Assembly (NCBI GenBank): GCA_022570795.1
Contig: JAKUDP010000010.1
Coordinates: 124,001 to 188,000 of the forward strand
Source of the DNA: Sphaerulina vaccinii
Lineage: Eukaryota; Ascomycota; Dothideomycetes; Mycosphaerellales; Mycosphaerellaceae
Length of the DNA: 64,000 nt
Direction: 5' to 3'
The notes beneath the pieces are model-generated. The model did no database searches and was not told the DNA's origin. It saw only the letters and a program-made list of their open reading frames with translations. Positions 1 to 10,699 of this stretch are shown here, in pieces. The translations under genes and the position numbers were made by a program. How positions within the stretch are numbered: position 1 is the stretch's first letter; the number at the start of each line of letters is the position of its first letter.

Positions 1-71
1 GCATGCGACTACATCAAGCCAGGATGCTTGTAACAGTGCGCTATACGGTCCACGCCGCATTCATGGAGCAA

Positions 72-1694
72 CTAAGCTTGCAAGTTACCGGATATACCAG
101 CGGCGTCGTAGAATGCTTTCACGCCTTGTCGAAAGCCGTGCTCCCACTCCCACACAAAGCTTCCAGTCTGATCACTTTCTCGTAGACGTTTGAGAATCCA
201 GAGATCCAGCATACCAATCTTGTCGCCGCCAATGTAGCCAGACGTGTTGCGCATACCAAAGAATGCGATCGCATCGTTCCAGCCAAGAGTCCAGCCTTTC
301 TCAAATCGCCAATGCTCATAAGTGCCAGGATGATTCCCGTCCCACCAGCTACAATGGCTGCCCCAGTCGTTACCTCTACGTCCATCACGCTGTGCTTGAG
401 CTATGTCGGTACGTTTGGTCACTTCATCAGAAGTAAGAGCCAGATGCTGAGGGTGTACGATAGCGTTCTGCTCGGTCATCTGCTTGAAGCCCCATTCGCC
501 ACCGGGCATCCAGTCCATCTTGTAAGTCCAGAAGAAAGAACCCCCAGCTCGTTCCTGGTATCTGCTTGATTGTGTGCGTCCAAACAGTGCTACAAGCTCC
601 TCTTTGCTCTGGCCACTGATGGTACCCTTCCACCATGCTTCCTCCGCCAGCACGCAGCTATACTCGCCAACGATAACCTGGGCAGCACCCCCGTTGTGAA
701 CTAAGCCCTCTTTGGTGTCTAGTTCACCTAACTCTGTCAATACCTCATCCGAGATCTGACGAGGCGACTTATGCCTATCCTTCTCGTCAAAACACCAGTA
801 CAGATGCGTATCAACCACCACAGGATTTCGATGACCAGCTCTGACCTGATTCTGTCCCTTACTCCAGCTCAAAGCCGCTTCTAGATTCCAAGCATCCGAA
901 ACATATATCGGAATAGTGGGATCGACCTGTTCGACAGCCTTCAGCACCTCACCATACCACTCATACATACCCTTAGCAGCCCATTCCGCTTCGTTGATGA
1001 TCTGCAAACCCGCAACACCATTCATCGTCTTCGCCTCTTCCGCGATAGCACACACAAGCTTCGTTGCCAGCGCTTTATCCTTCTTCGAAGACCATAGCTC
1101 AGCCTTGCCACTATTGGTTCCTGAATGATCATTTCCATTTGCGCCTCCAGGTAGTCCATGAACATCGATCAGAGTTCCAATTCCACGTTGATGCAATCTG
1201 TTGACAAGAGCCTTCACACACTCCCACGAGCCCACATACAGCCCTGCGACTTTCTCAAATGCCGTACTCTTGGAGAACTCTGCTCTGAGAGTCCAATGCC
1301 CAATTGGCAACCTCACTGTCGTGACGTGTCCTGTATCTCGTAGCCAGTCTAAGTCGGCATCGGTAGTGAACTCCGTCCAGTGCTTTTCAAAGCGACCTCG
1401 AGCGACTTCCAGAGATAGACTCTTGATGCAGTACTGTGCAGCTGCCAATTCGGAGGAGCCAATGGCATCTTGAGGGAACATATGAGGTGTAAGCCAACGT
1501 TCTAGGATGAAGATCGAGCCTACGTTACAGCCGTGGTGGTATCGGTATCGAGTCACATCTTGTAGAGTTGGAGGTTGAATTGATGGCGTGTGTGGAGCGC
1601 CATCGTTGTTGAGCACTTGCTGCTGCTGTGATGCTTGTTGCGGTTTATCCTTGGAGCTGAACTTGGACTTTGTCTTATCGAGGAATCGCTGCAT
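72..1694 (-). CDS. GH5-family glucan glucosidase-like enzyme (intracellular)
   Basis: The 540-aa protein looks like a glycoside hydrolase family 5 enzyme of the exo-beta-1,3-glucanase type, which retains configuration while removing glucose from beta-glucans. Visible landmarks are VRLPIGHW near residue 130, DVHGLPGGANGNDHSG at about 177-192, INEAEW with the probable acid/base Glu235, DTHLYW around 295-300 and VIVGEYS with the probable nucleophile Glu344. There is no signal peptide: it begins MQRFLDKTKSKF, so a cytoplasmic role is inferred. The frame stays open upstream to 1901, but the only extra start there is TTG, so I take the first ATG. About 180 residues follow the nucleophile and end in a second acidic/aromatic segment. 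Exact substrate (beta-1,3 or beta-1,6) cannot be told. Confidence 0.82.
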   Translation of the reverse strand: MQRFLDKTKSKFSSKDKPQQASQQQQVLNNDGAPHTPSIQPPTLQDVTRYRYHHGCNVGSIFILERWLTPHMFPQDAIGSSELAAAQYCIKSLSLEVARGRFEKHWTEFTTDADLDWLRDTGHVTTVRLPIGHWTLRAEFSKSTAFEKVAGLYVGSWECVKALVNRLHQRGIGTLIDVHGLPGGANGNDHSGTNSGKAELWSSKKDKALATKLVCAIAEEAKTMNGVAGLQIINEAEWAAKGMYEWYGEVLKAVEQVDPTIPIYVSDAWNLEAALSWSKGQNQVRAGHRNPVVVDTHLYWCFDEKDRHKSPRQISDEVLTELGELDTKEGLVHNGGAAQVIVGEYSCVLAEEAWWKGTISGQSKEELVALFGRTQSSRYQERAGGSFFWTYKMDWMPGGEWGFKQMTEQNAIVHPQHLALTSDEVTKRTDIAQAQRDGRRGNDWGSHCSWWDGNHPGTYEHWRFEKGWTLGWNDAIAFFGMRNTSGYIGGDKIGMLDLWILKRLRESDQTGSFVWEWEHGFRQGVKAFYDAAGISGNLQA

Positions 1695-2135
1695 CCTTCT
1701 CTGGGAAAGCGAGCTCGATGGTTCTGCACTCTGTCTGGACTGCGGTATTCTGATGGCTCCTCTTGGCCAGAGATGCTTTTGGAATGTTGAAACGACGTTC
1801 GATGTTTCACTGCCTGCCACGAGGATAGGCGGTGGAGTTGATACGTCACTGCCGTTGGGAAATGATGGTCTGAGTAAGACATTGCGACTATGCTGCTTCA
1901 ACTGTGCATATGAGACCGAATTGATCGAGAAAGTACTTACCTTGCCTGTCGCATCCTTCGTACTATTGTCATCGCGTTCGACGTTGCGGTTTCAAAGCTT
2001 GTTCAATTTTTCCTTTCCTTCTGCAGGCAAGACCGACTTGCATGGGACGCCTCCAAGGGTATATAGCGAAGCCCATTACCTATTCTACTGTTACACGCTC
2101 AGCTTTGAGCACTCTCGTCCAGATGTCTTTTCCGA

Positions 2136-3181
2136 CTACTCGTCTCCAACCCAAGAAAATGCAACACCCGTCAGTGCTGATGCCACAACCCAGATAAAAG
2201 ACCAGCCGACCGCTCCAACGAATTCGGTACCCGCGACAGTGACATATGACCTTGCCAGTGAGTTGACAAACGTCGATGCTGCAAGGACAGCAGTGCGCTT
2301 GAACAGAATCTCTGCGCGTGGTGTGAACCCAGCTGGACTGAAGCCGAGATTATACGCGAGAGTCTGGCCAAATGTTGCAGTCTCCGGGTTGAAAACAGTC
2401 TTCTCTGCGCGAGGATCCGTAAGTCCTGGGTTCGCAGCAGATCCTATTGCTGGTACGAAGATGAACTGAGTGGCGCCGTAGCCGAGCGGGAGGAAAAGAC
2501 CAGCAAGGAGGAAAGCAACGGCCTCGTGCGCCTTTACGAGGCTCTTGAGGCCGTCGAAGTGAACGGCCATGTATGTTGGCAGCCAGGTGTAGAAGCTGCT
2601 GTAGATCACAATCGAGTATAGCCCAGCACCCAAAGCCGCAATGACTGCCCTAATGCCAACGTCTTGCGCCACGATCTGGTTCGGTGTCTTTGGACTGGCG
2701 GAGTCGCGAGCGTGGATAGGGCCTCGGAAGATGGCAAATGGAATCGCAATGCTCATGACATCGATGGCGAGTGGGATGAGCGCGGCAACGTAGTCGATAC
2801 CGTAGAAGGTGTTGAGGAGGAAGTAGTGAGGGATGTTGCTCAAGAAGGTCAACCAGGCCAGGTCAACATCTATGCGTAGCTGTTAGCGATATGTCGCGAC
2901 TTATGCCACCATACAATGCGCGCCAACTCACAATCGTAGCGCAAGTACCATGCTGCCGCCAACTCCGACAGTTTCCAGGCTGCCATCGCCCCAATTTGCC
3001 ATTCTTCCGTCAACTCGCGGCTGACCGACCCAAGCTCATGTCCAATGACAGTCGAGAATGCTGTGTGAATTGCCGCGCTCAGGCTGAGCGACACGAGGAC
3101 CAGCGCAGGGAACTTGATGTATGTAGGCAGTCGGCTCGCTGCGTGTCGAGACTCGATGTGTGTATTCTCGAGCGCGTCCAT
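2136..3181 (-). CDS. Multi-pass membrane protein, unknown function (2 exons)
   Basis: Exons are 2932..3181 and 2136..2869 (minus strand), joined over a 62-bp intron with a GTGAGT donor, a GCTAAC branch site and a CATAG acceptor. The split codon gives ...RYDYVDLAWLTFLSN..., an uninterrupted 327-aa protein. The frame upstream of 3181 has only a GTG start, so the ATG of MDALENTHIES is chosen. About six hydrophobic segments are visible: one near residues 25-45, two around 85-125, then about 170-195, 205-230 and 300-325. I do not recognise the family and see no catalytic motif. It is probably an integral membrane protein conserved in related fungi. Confidence 0.72.
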
Positions 3182-4918
3182 GATCGCGATACCGTTCTCT
3201 GTCGCGTGTTTTCGGCGATGCACGTATTCCAGTCGTGCTGGTATGGTCGATGCGCGTGCTGGTATAGTCGTTGATGAGTGCGAAGGAATGGATGTTGTGA
3301 TAGCAACGCGAATTTCAAACTCTAAATGCGAACGTAGAAAACGTCATCTTCACTTCTCCCCCTTCTCCTTAACAACCACCACAGCGTCGCGTTCACAACA
3401 CCCTCCGGCGGACTTCTAGCGCCCCTGGACTGCATGTTCTGGCTGGAATGAGGAAACCTGCTGGACTTGTGGCAGCTAGAGCTACATCGCCTCTAGCATA
3501 CCAATTTCGCATCGCACCCGGGCGACAGCAACGAAGATCTCGAGCAACATCCCGAGGCTTATATCGAATTCCTCCGATACACTTGATAGCGGGCCGGAAG
3601 GACCACGGCGATAATGATATAACACCAAATTGTTCACGATGTCGCACTTGAGCCCTCACTGCAGCGGTTTCGAGCTTGGCGGGGCTAGGTCTTGCATCTT
3701 GCCCAGGTTAGGGCTCATCGTTTTGAATCACTGCAACTGCACACGGCCAGCCGGAGGCGGCCTCTCCGCTGTTTGCATCATGTTATGCACGATTGGATCT
3801 GCGTACGACCAATCTGCTGCAGTGCCTTGCGACATGAAAGCATATACCGACCCTAAGTTGTCTAAAGGAAATCCTTCGACGGCGGTCGACGATAACGCGC
3901 AACACAACGGACATGAAAGCAAGCTTGAACGTTCTGGCAGATTCTAGTACAGCTACGATGCTGGTCTATGATCGATCCATCCTACGAACTATCACGGCGA
4001 TAAGTGTGACGATCATTGTACATCCTTGATATGCTTACTTGAAGTAGCCGTGAGTGGAGGGTAGTTGACAGCATCAGCTACGCTGAGCACGGTCCAGCAT
4101 CTACCTATTCGTGCCTAGCGCGCACATGGTGTTCTTTACGGGCGGGGGAGACGACGCCTACGGCTCCTGCGCAATCCTTCACGGATAGAGCGAGGTGTCA
4201 CCGTGGCCGTGGCGTGGGAAGCGGACCAGACCGAAGCTCATATTCACCTACAACGTTGGATTCTGTGGAGTATTCTTGCACAGTCAGCATTTTGACTTTC
4301 AGACTACAGCGCTAAAGTGCAGGAAACTGGAATACTAGGCGCGTGGAGACGCGCTATGCCTGGCGTAGCTGCAACTTGATAGTTGTAAGCACAGCACCAA
4401 GCTTTCGCTTGACTATGCTAACAAGCATTTGCTGACTCTTCAATGGGTATCTTTGCTGGAAGGTCGTACTGACTGGTGCTGCGGCCCTCCTCATCGAGTT
4501 ATGGCGAACAACCGGACCTGCATAGCCCTACGATCTAGTGCAGCAATCCAGCGCGGGAATCCAGAATCCTTCGCCCCACACATGAAATAGGTCAGTCTAT
4601 TCCCTACTACTACTATGGCAGTACGATACAACACACATGGCAGCATGCCTAGGCCTGTCCGAGCGTCGAACTCCCGCAGTACCCACATGTTCGTACGTAG
4701 CAGCAAGCCCTCAGCCCAAGTCGAAGCAAGTCCCAGACATAATTTGCGTGTCATTGCAACCAGATCTATTATCGTTGGAACTTACGGATTCTTTTCCCTA
4801 CTCATATATCTGCTGAATCCACCCTGCACTTTGAGCCTCACGAACGCGACGTCAATACCCTACATCACGGTCGAACAGAACGAACGTGATACCTATCCCC
4901 CGACTTTGCGCCGCTCAC
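3182..4918. other. Intergenic region, divergent genes
   Basis: This 1.7-kb stretch has normal base composition and separates the membrane-protein gene (minus) from the transcription-factor-like gene (plus). Only short ORFs without family resemblance occur, and no tRNA or repeat was recognised. It presumably holds both promoters. Confidence 0.5.
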
Positions 4919-6418
4919 ATGGACTACGAGCAAGAATTTCTCGACTTCCAACCAGGATGCTCACCCTTCTACACAGCTATTACGTCTGGTTCTGCATCAC
5001 CATATCTCGCGCCACAACTGCAACCAGTACCATCACCATACTTGACGCATTCAAACAAGTTCAGCACTTCTTGGTTCTCGCAGGCTCTCTCAATGCACAT
5101 ATGTCCATTCAACTTACCGAGCTGCAGAGGATGTAATGGGAGCAGTGCTGAAATGTCGTCGATGTTGGACGATGAACATGAGAACATGTCGATCTCATCT
5201 GGTCCATCATTCGGCGACCATGGTTCACCAGCATTCGACCACCGACAGTCACGATCAGCCAGCATAATATCAACGTCGGCACCAGACGCAACGAGAGCAC
5301 AACTCAAGGAAGACTTCTTAGCAACACACTTTCCCGCTGGAGGGACTAACGACGAGAGTGACTTTATGTATTCGAAGTTCTTGTCCAGAGACATGCTACA
5401 CGGTATCGGACCAACCATGCAGACTGCAATAGAGGCTTTATGCCTATTATATCTCGGCACAGCTCGTGACGATGAGAGACTGGTCCAACAAGGTCGTGTG
5501 GTATATAACGAAGCAGTTGCCATTGTCCACTACGAGCTTATCAATCCTACGACAATGTACAACGATGATGTGCTTGGAGCCATATACATCCTCGGTTTCT
5601 GCGAAGTACACGATCACTGGCAGCGGGGAGCCTGGCTCGGCACACATCACCGTGGTTTTCGCGACCTCCTGATCGAACGAGGTCCGCACGGCCAATACTC
5701 GCGCTTCATGCAGCTTCTCATCTACAACTTCCGACATGTTCTTGCGTTAGTTGGACTCGCAGAGCGGAAGAAGGCAGCGCTTGCTTCAAAAGCCTGGAAA
5801 CAATGCTCCGCTCTTACCGACAGCTACATGTCGGCATTGAGCGACCTCTACATCTCTATACCGGATGTACTTGAAAGAGCAGACACAGCGATGCATCGAC
5901 CTCGCAAGAACTCAAGCGAGCTACTAGCTCTATTGGCGGAACTGGTAGCACTCGAGCGCGATGCGCAAGCCTGGTTATTGAGCTGGTACTCATCCTTTCC
6001 AGGTCTACCGTACCGACAGGAAGTCAACACCTTCAAGCACTTCACACAACACTTAGAATCCGCATCTCCCGTCCTACGAAGAGCACTGCGCTTTCCAACA
6101 TTCAGTCCAGCCAGCGCGCACGTCAGCTACTGGACAATCCTTCTCCAAATCAAGCAAACAATGCTGGAACTTAACGCAATGTTCCCAATGCCAGTTCTCC
6201 CCAAATCGAACAAAATCCTCCTATCAGAAGCGAACGAATGCGCCGACAACCTCTGCGAATCGATCGCATGGCTATCACAGCCCAGGCACGGCTTCTGCGG
6301 TCATCGGCTAATCAGCACTTTACTCCAACATCCCATAAGATGGTATGCTGCAAATCTTGATCTGCAGAAGTTGGCTTGGTGTGAAAAGGTGGAGAAGAGT
6401 GTGCTTCTAGAAGCCTAG
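4919..6418 (+). CDS. Fungal transcription-factor-domain protein lacking a Zn2Cys6 cluster
   Basis: The 499-aa product starts MDYEQEFLDFQPG. The first ~130 residues are low-complexity and Ser-rich. The rest is helical and resembles the fungal-specific transcription-factor regulatory domain (Fungal_trans_2 type): ATHFPAG near residue 135, MQTAIEALCLLYLG, then VLGAIYILGFCEVHD, a large helical core and a conserved-looking ending WLSQPRHGFCGHRLISTLLQHPIRWYA. There is no six-Cys zinc cluster. CPFNLPSCRGC near residue 63-73 does not fit one. It may act as a regulator through other proteins or be a zinc-cluster factor that lost its DNA-binding end. Upstream in-frame sequence offers only GTG. Family assignment is by resemblance. 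Confidence 0.6.
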   Translation: MDYEQEFLDFQPGCSPFYTAITSGSASPYLAPQLQPVPSPYLTHSNKFSTSWFSQALSMHICPFNLPSCRGCNGSSAEMSSMLDDEHENMSISSGPSFGDHGSPAFDHRQSRSASIISTSAPDATRAQLKEDFLATHFPAGGTNDESDFMYSKFLSRDMLHGIGPTMQTAIEALCLLYLGTARDDERLVQQGRVVYNEAVAIVHYELINPTTMYNDDVLGAIYILGFCEVHDHWQRGAWLGTHHRGFRDLLIERGPHGQYSRFMQLLIYNFRHVLALVGLAERKKAALASKAWKQCSALTDSYMSALSDLYISIPDVLERADTAMHRPRKNSSELLALLAELVALERDAQAWLLSWYSSFPGLPYRQEVNTFKHFTQHLESASPVLRRALRFPTFSPASAHVSYWTILLQIKQTMLELNAMFPMPVLPKSNKILLSEANECADNLCESIAWLSQPRHGFCGHRLISTLLQHPIRWYAANLDLQKLAWCEKVEKSVLLEA

Positions 6419-6435
6419 TATTGGAGGTTTGAGCT

Positions 6436-7599
6436 CTATGAATGCGTTGTCTGGTGAAGCGACCTGAAATTAGTTGGTAAGGATTGCCATGCGTCAGATG
6501 GATTCATGTTCGACCAACCTAGAATGCCAGGCGCTTGTTGCGCTGAGCTTACTCGCCAGATAGACGAGAGCCGAGAAGTCAGCTCGGAGGAATGTCGTCC
6601 ATCATTCCGGACGTTATGCACTTGTGCCGCACAGCCTTCGTAGCGCCCATGCGGTATGACAATACTGTGCACAAATAGCAGTGCACACATCCACGGCGAA
6701 TGGTCGAGACAGCAGACTTGCTGCAGGCATACATACAAATGCAAGCTGTTTAGCGGGAATCGAGGCACCTCAGTAGATAGAACCTTGTAGCATATCGACA
6801 GCACTGCCATAAATAGTAGACTGCCAACGAGATAGATATCCTGCCTCAATCTCCAGCCCACCTCCATAGCCCTCTCTTGGCGCGCTGATCTCTCAAGCGG
6901 CCTGGCTGTACGCACCTGTATGAGCCCTCCTCTTGGCAGCGCGTAGATCATGTCGTTGTTTTTCCTTCCAACAAGTTCTTGAAGTCCTGCCTCGTGGTAC
7001 CCAGTTCCATAGACGCGGTCTCGGCGGGTTGCTCTGTTTTCACTAGGGAACGTGGCGTGTTCAGCCGCTCGTGACGGACGTGGCTTGTTGTTGCTCGTGG
7101 TGTCTGCTTTTCGTCGAGGTAGTTCGTGGCGGTGATGTCTTGTTATTAAGACGTGTCTTCTCTCTCGACGGTGTCTTTGTGATGCTCGTGTCGCGTTCTT
7201 TCTCAGCTCTTCTCCACGCGCCAGTCAAATGATGACCAACAACATGATGAAAAGTAGATGATTGAGGTTTGGCCAAAAATTCCGTACCGATCCGAAGACC
7301 AATACGAGCAGTCAGTTGATAGTTTTCAACTAGCAAAAACGCAATCTCGGACGAATCCTCACTGATATGCGTAATGCCCTTGCACTCTGTGATGGTTATT
7401 AGCATGCTGTTGAAGTTTATGGGGTGGGTTGGGGATTACTGTACCGGATGAAGAAGAAGTTCGTTGTTGCAAAGCAGAATTCGAAGAACACTTCGCAGCT
7501 CACTAGCGCTTCCGTCTTGCCGCAGACTGATAGGCTGCAAGCCGTTCTGATAAATACGCACTGACTCGCTAGCGTGCAAAAGAGCTCAGTACCTGACAA
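6436..7599 (-). pseudogene. Probable 5'-truncated spliced membrane-protein gene
   Basis: Three coding pieces can be joined in frame on the minus strand: exon a up to 7440, intron 7387-7439 (GCTAATAAC branch site, CACAG end), exon b 7288-7386, intron 7209-7287 (GTACGG donor), exon c from 7208 downwards. Both junctions keep phase 1. The joined protein reads ...FFFIRYKCKGITHISEDSSEIAFLL..., then a basic stretch and GTGYHEAGLQELVGRKNNDMIYALPRGGLIQ near 6900-7010. It may continue to the stop at 6436 or be spliced at a GTGCGT site at about 6916. I find no convincing ATG: the frame of exon a contains none and only 180 bp separate it from the next gene. It could be a decayed gene, or a real gene with an unseen short first exon. 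Function unknown. Confidence 0.42.
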
Positions 7600-7780
7600 G
7601 TGCTCTCCACGTGGCTTTGAAGCAGCTCACTTCACTTGCGTCCTTCGAAGGTGGCAGAGGCTATGGAGTTTGATAGAACGTGTCAGATCAGCTTAGACGG
7701 TCATGGAGCCATGAGAGCTACTGGGTGACTATCGACCAGTGCGATCTTCATCTATAAGGCAGCGGGGTCTGCGACTTATA

Positions 7781-10699
7781 CTACTCCCACCTCTCCTTCC
7801 ACTCCTTCGTGATCTTCTCCAAGTCACGATTCAACCTCCTCTCATCCTCCTCCGTGACAGCACCTTCCAGGCTTAACCTCTTAGCCTTCGACATGACGCC
7901 CTTGAACTTCTCCTGCAGATAGATCTCCGCTTCACGTCTCTCCTTCGCCTTACGAACGAGATACTTCATGTCGTTCTCCTCAACAGCTCTAGCAAATACT
8001 TTCCGCATGTGAGGCGAGTATAACTGGCAGCTGCAGCCAATGCCCTCACCATAAGCAGGCTGGACTGCACGATTGAACTTCTTCGCAACAGACTTGTTCT
8101 TCTTGATCTCTGGTTCGACAACAGACTCGAAGCAGTCTTCGCATACTGTGAAAGCAGGCGAGAGGTCTGGGATGTAGTGCCACAGAGCGCCGATGAGGAG
8201 AGTATCCTTAGTACACTCACGAAGGCGGGTCTTACGCTCCACGAGCTCAATCAAAGGCATTGGATCGGCATTCTTGCGTGCGATCAATGCTTTCTCATGT
8301 AAAGTGACTAGCGCATCAAGGTACGTTGAGAAGCGGGTGCTGTCCATACGAATGGCACATACACTCTTAGTGTATGATGCGCGCTGTGGTAGCCGGACGA
8401 AGATGCCTGAAAGTGATGGCAGCAAGCATTCGATCTTGCGCACATCGCCGTAGCATAAGTGAAAGTCTCGTACGAACAGACCATCCGGATCGCGAAGGCC
8501 ATACCAGTTCTGTACTGATTCAACGCCGCCTGGACAGGCCGTGCTCGTCTCTTCGATGTCGGCCACGTCTTGGAGCAGTGCCAAGTCTGTTCGATGTTGT
8601 TGTAACGTGAGCAGCCATGCGAGCCGTATCCAAGGTGAGCCAAATCCGCAGCGTACTTTCTCGCTATAGCTTCGTGGAAGTGACCGACGGAAGAGGTTGC
8701 GGAAGATAGTTCGTTCGAACAAAGTATCGATGCAGTCGGGACAGAAGTCTATGTTGGTGTGGCCGACAATAGTGTACCAGTCATCGTGACCGGCAACGGG
8801 ATTCTGTCGTGGGCAGGGCGGCAGACCTTTCTTGGCAAGCACTGCAATCTCCTTCTTAGTCTGCGAAGAGTCGGCGAACGAGTGCTGACGAGCGGCAGCA
8901 GGGCGAGGTCGAGTCTCAAACGCGCGTGTCTCTGTTGGAGTTGGGTTTGTGACAGCGGCGGCTGAGTAGCCTCTATTCAGTGCTGGCCTAGGTGGATTGA
9001 GAGATGACTGTGCCGAACTGCCTGAGGAAGGTGTGGATGTTCCTGATAGCTTCTGGGCAGGAGGCGTGAAGGCTGGTGTGAGCGCTGGTTGTCTACCTGG
9101 CTGATATGCGTAGTCCTGTTCGGCAGGCATGAACATGGTCGATCCCATGAGGCTGCTATCTTCCGGATATGGCAGACTAGCCGAAGATTGTGCGGGAGTA
9201 GTCTCTCGCGGTGTGCTCCTCCGAGGCCAGTCTGCTGGCGGAGCTGATGGCGGTGCAGAAAATGGAGCTGCATCTTGCTGCATGGCAGAAGACAGCCGGG
9301 AAGGAGGCTTAGAACGTCTGGCGGCATTGGCTGCGAGCAGGGCGGTCCAATCCATATCTGTGCGAGGCATGCGTGGTGACTCTCCTGGAGTACGGGGAGA
9401 GGGCGAGGGTGGACGTGAGCTCGATGTTGATGGTGGCTTGGACCCAAGGATGCTACCTTCTCGCGAAGTGCGATTATCTCTACTGAAGTCTGCGCTCATT
9501 CTTGGAGACCGTGAGGGCGATGGAGGTGCACCGCTAACAACGGAACCCTCTCTCGAGACTGGACGTGATGTTGCATAGCTAGATTCTCTCGATCGAGAGT
9601 ATGGATCTGCTGATCTGGGATCAAGCGATATGCTATTGATTGACGGAGGCATATCTTGAGCTTCACTGAGGGACGTGGCGGCCATTAGCGGCGTTGGACG
9701 TCGCGACTTGTCGACGTTGAGCCTATTCATAGTTGGCAAAGTGTTTTGAGTGTCGGTATTTCTCCTGGCATCCAGATTCGATCTTCTGATTGGAGGTGCA
9801 TTGCCAGATGGTGCTCCAGCAAAGTCTGCCACTACAGGACGTGGCGCATCTGCGAATGAGCTGCGCGGACTTTGGCTAAGTGGAAGCTCAGTCAAACGCT
9901 TGCCAGTCCCACGAAGGCTTTTCGTATCTGCGGGCTTGCGGTCATTGTCGCTATCGTAGATGGCGCTCTCGTTGTAGTTCCTTTCAGAAGGAGTGTAATC
10001 ACGCCTTTGACGAGAGCCTGGACTTATCCGCCCAGAGTCTCGTCGAGCCGACGGTGGCTGTGGTCGACTCCCAGGAAGACGGCTAGCACTGCTAGCAGCA
10101 GAAGATGTGGGTGTCAAGTGACCACTGGACGACGATTGCTGTTGCAATTTCGTAGGCTTCGTGTAAGAGTATGGCGAGGCAGTCCTCGTTGCAAACTCTG
10201 GTGCTGTCTCGTTGTCCTTCTTGATATCAAGACGAGACGGCCGCCGCCTAGCCTTGCGGACTCGCTCATCTTCACTTGTGGGCGGCGTAGGCAGAGTCGA
10301 GCCACTGCCATCTCGAGCCTGCTTGAACACAAATCGCTTCTCGTGCTCGTTGATGTAATCTGGGCTGTCCACTATCACAGGATCTTGGTCAATCGTCCCG
10401 CGAGAAGGCACTTTCTCCACGGCCTCTCTCAGCAATCTCTGCGAGCCTGCCTCCTTCCGCAATGCAGTGGCTTCATCTTCGGCGACTGGTTGCGGAGGAT
10501 ATGACCTGCGCTTCCGCAACGGCGAGCGTGGTGGCCTGGAAATCCCTGGCGGTGGTGGAGGCGGGTAATGGTATCGTGGGTCATAGCGCTTTGCATACAT
10601 GTACTCGGCACTTGAATCTGTATGCGACGATGTCTCGTGTCGTCGTGAGGATCGTGATCGGGCGTGATGGTCGTAAGACTCGTGGTGAAGCCGCTCCAT
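7781..10699 (-). CDS. Large disordered protein with conserved Cys-containing C-terminal region
   Basis: This 972-aa single-exon ORF starts at a good ATG. Residues 1 to about 620 are disordered: rich in Ser, Pro and Arg, with a proline run at about 47-53 and many SPR/PSR repeats that look like phosphorylation targets. From about 623 a folded region begins, with CPRQNP, HTNIDFCPDC (about 646-656), VCEDCFESV (about 852-860) and IGCSCQLY (about 887-893). The spaced Cys pairs suggest structural metal binding. The last 80 residues form a charged helix. I recognise the layout as a conserved fungal hypothetical protein but not a function; cytoskeletal or cell-cycle scaffold roles would be guesswork. 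Long ORFs on the plus strand here are shadows. Confidence 0.8.
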   Translation of the reverse strand: MERLHHESYDHHARSRSSRRHETSSHTDSSAEYMYAKRYDPRYHYPPPPPPGISRPPRSPLRKRRSYPPQPVAEDEATALRKEAGSQRLLREAVEKVPSRGTIDQDPVIVDSPDYINEHEKRFVFKQARDGSGSTLPTPPTSEDERVRKARRRPSRLDIKKDNETAPEFATRTASPYSYTKPTKLQQQSSSSGHLTPTSSAASSASRLPGSRPQPPSARRDSGRISPGSRQRRDYTPSERNYNESAIYDSDNDRKPADTKSLRGTGKRLTELPLSQSPRSSFADAPRPVVADFAGAPSGNAPPIRRSNLDARRNTDTQNTLPTMNRLNVDKSRRPTPLMAATSLSEAQDMPPSINSISLDPRSADPYSRSRESSYATSRPVSREGSVVSGAPPSPSRSPRMSADFSRDNRTSREGSILGSKPPSTSSSRPPSPSPRTPGESPRMPRTDMDWTALLAANAARRSKPPSRLSSAMQQDAAPFSAPPSAPPADWPRRSTPRETTPAQSSASLPYPEDSSLMGSTMFMPAEQDYAYQPGRQPALTPAFTPPAQKLSGTSTPSSGSSAQSSLNPPRPALNRGYSAAAVTNPTPTETRAFETRPRPAAARQHSFADSSQTKKEIAVLAKKGLPPCPRQNPVAGHDDWYTIVGHTNIDFCPDCIDTLFERTIFRNLFRRSLPRSYSEKVRCGFGSPWIRLAWLLTLQQHRTDLALLQDVADIEETSTACPGGVESVQNWYGLRDPDGLFVRDFHLCYGDVRKIECLLPSLSGIFVRLPQRASYTKSVCAIRMDSTRFSTYLDALVTLHEKALIARKNADPMPLIELVERKTRLRECTKDTLLIGALWHYIPDLSPAFTVCEDCFESVVEPEIKKNKSVAKKFNRAVQPAYGEGIGCSCQLYSPHMRKVFARAVEENDMKYLVRKAKERREAEIYLQEKFKGVMSKAKRLSLEGAVTEEDERRLNRDLEKITKEWKERWE

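Noticed and set aside
1695..1901. N-terminal extension of the GH5 gene
   Set aside because: The longer frame starts with TTG and has no ATG before 1694; its residues look like translated leader.
1588..2469. 293-codon plus-strand ORF
   Set aside because: It lies antisense to the GH5 and membrane-protein genes, mirrors their codon structure and has no domain.
4615..5136. 173-codon plus-strand ORF
   Set aside because: It overlaps the start of the transcription-factor-like gene in another frame and shows no family features.
9872..10504. 210-codon plus-strand ORF
   Set aside because: Antisense shadow of the Ser/Pro/Arg-rich part of the 972-aa gene.
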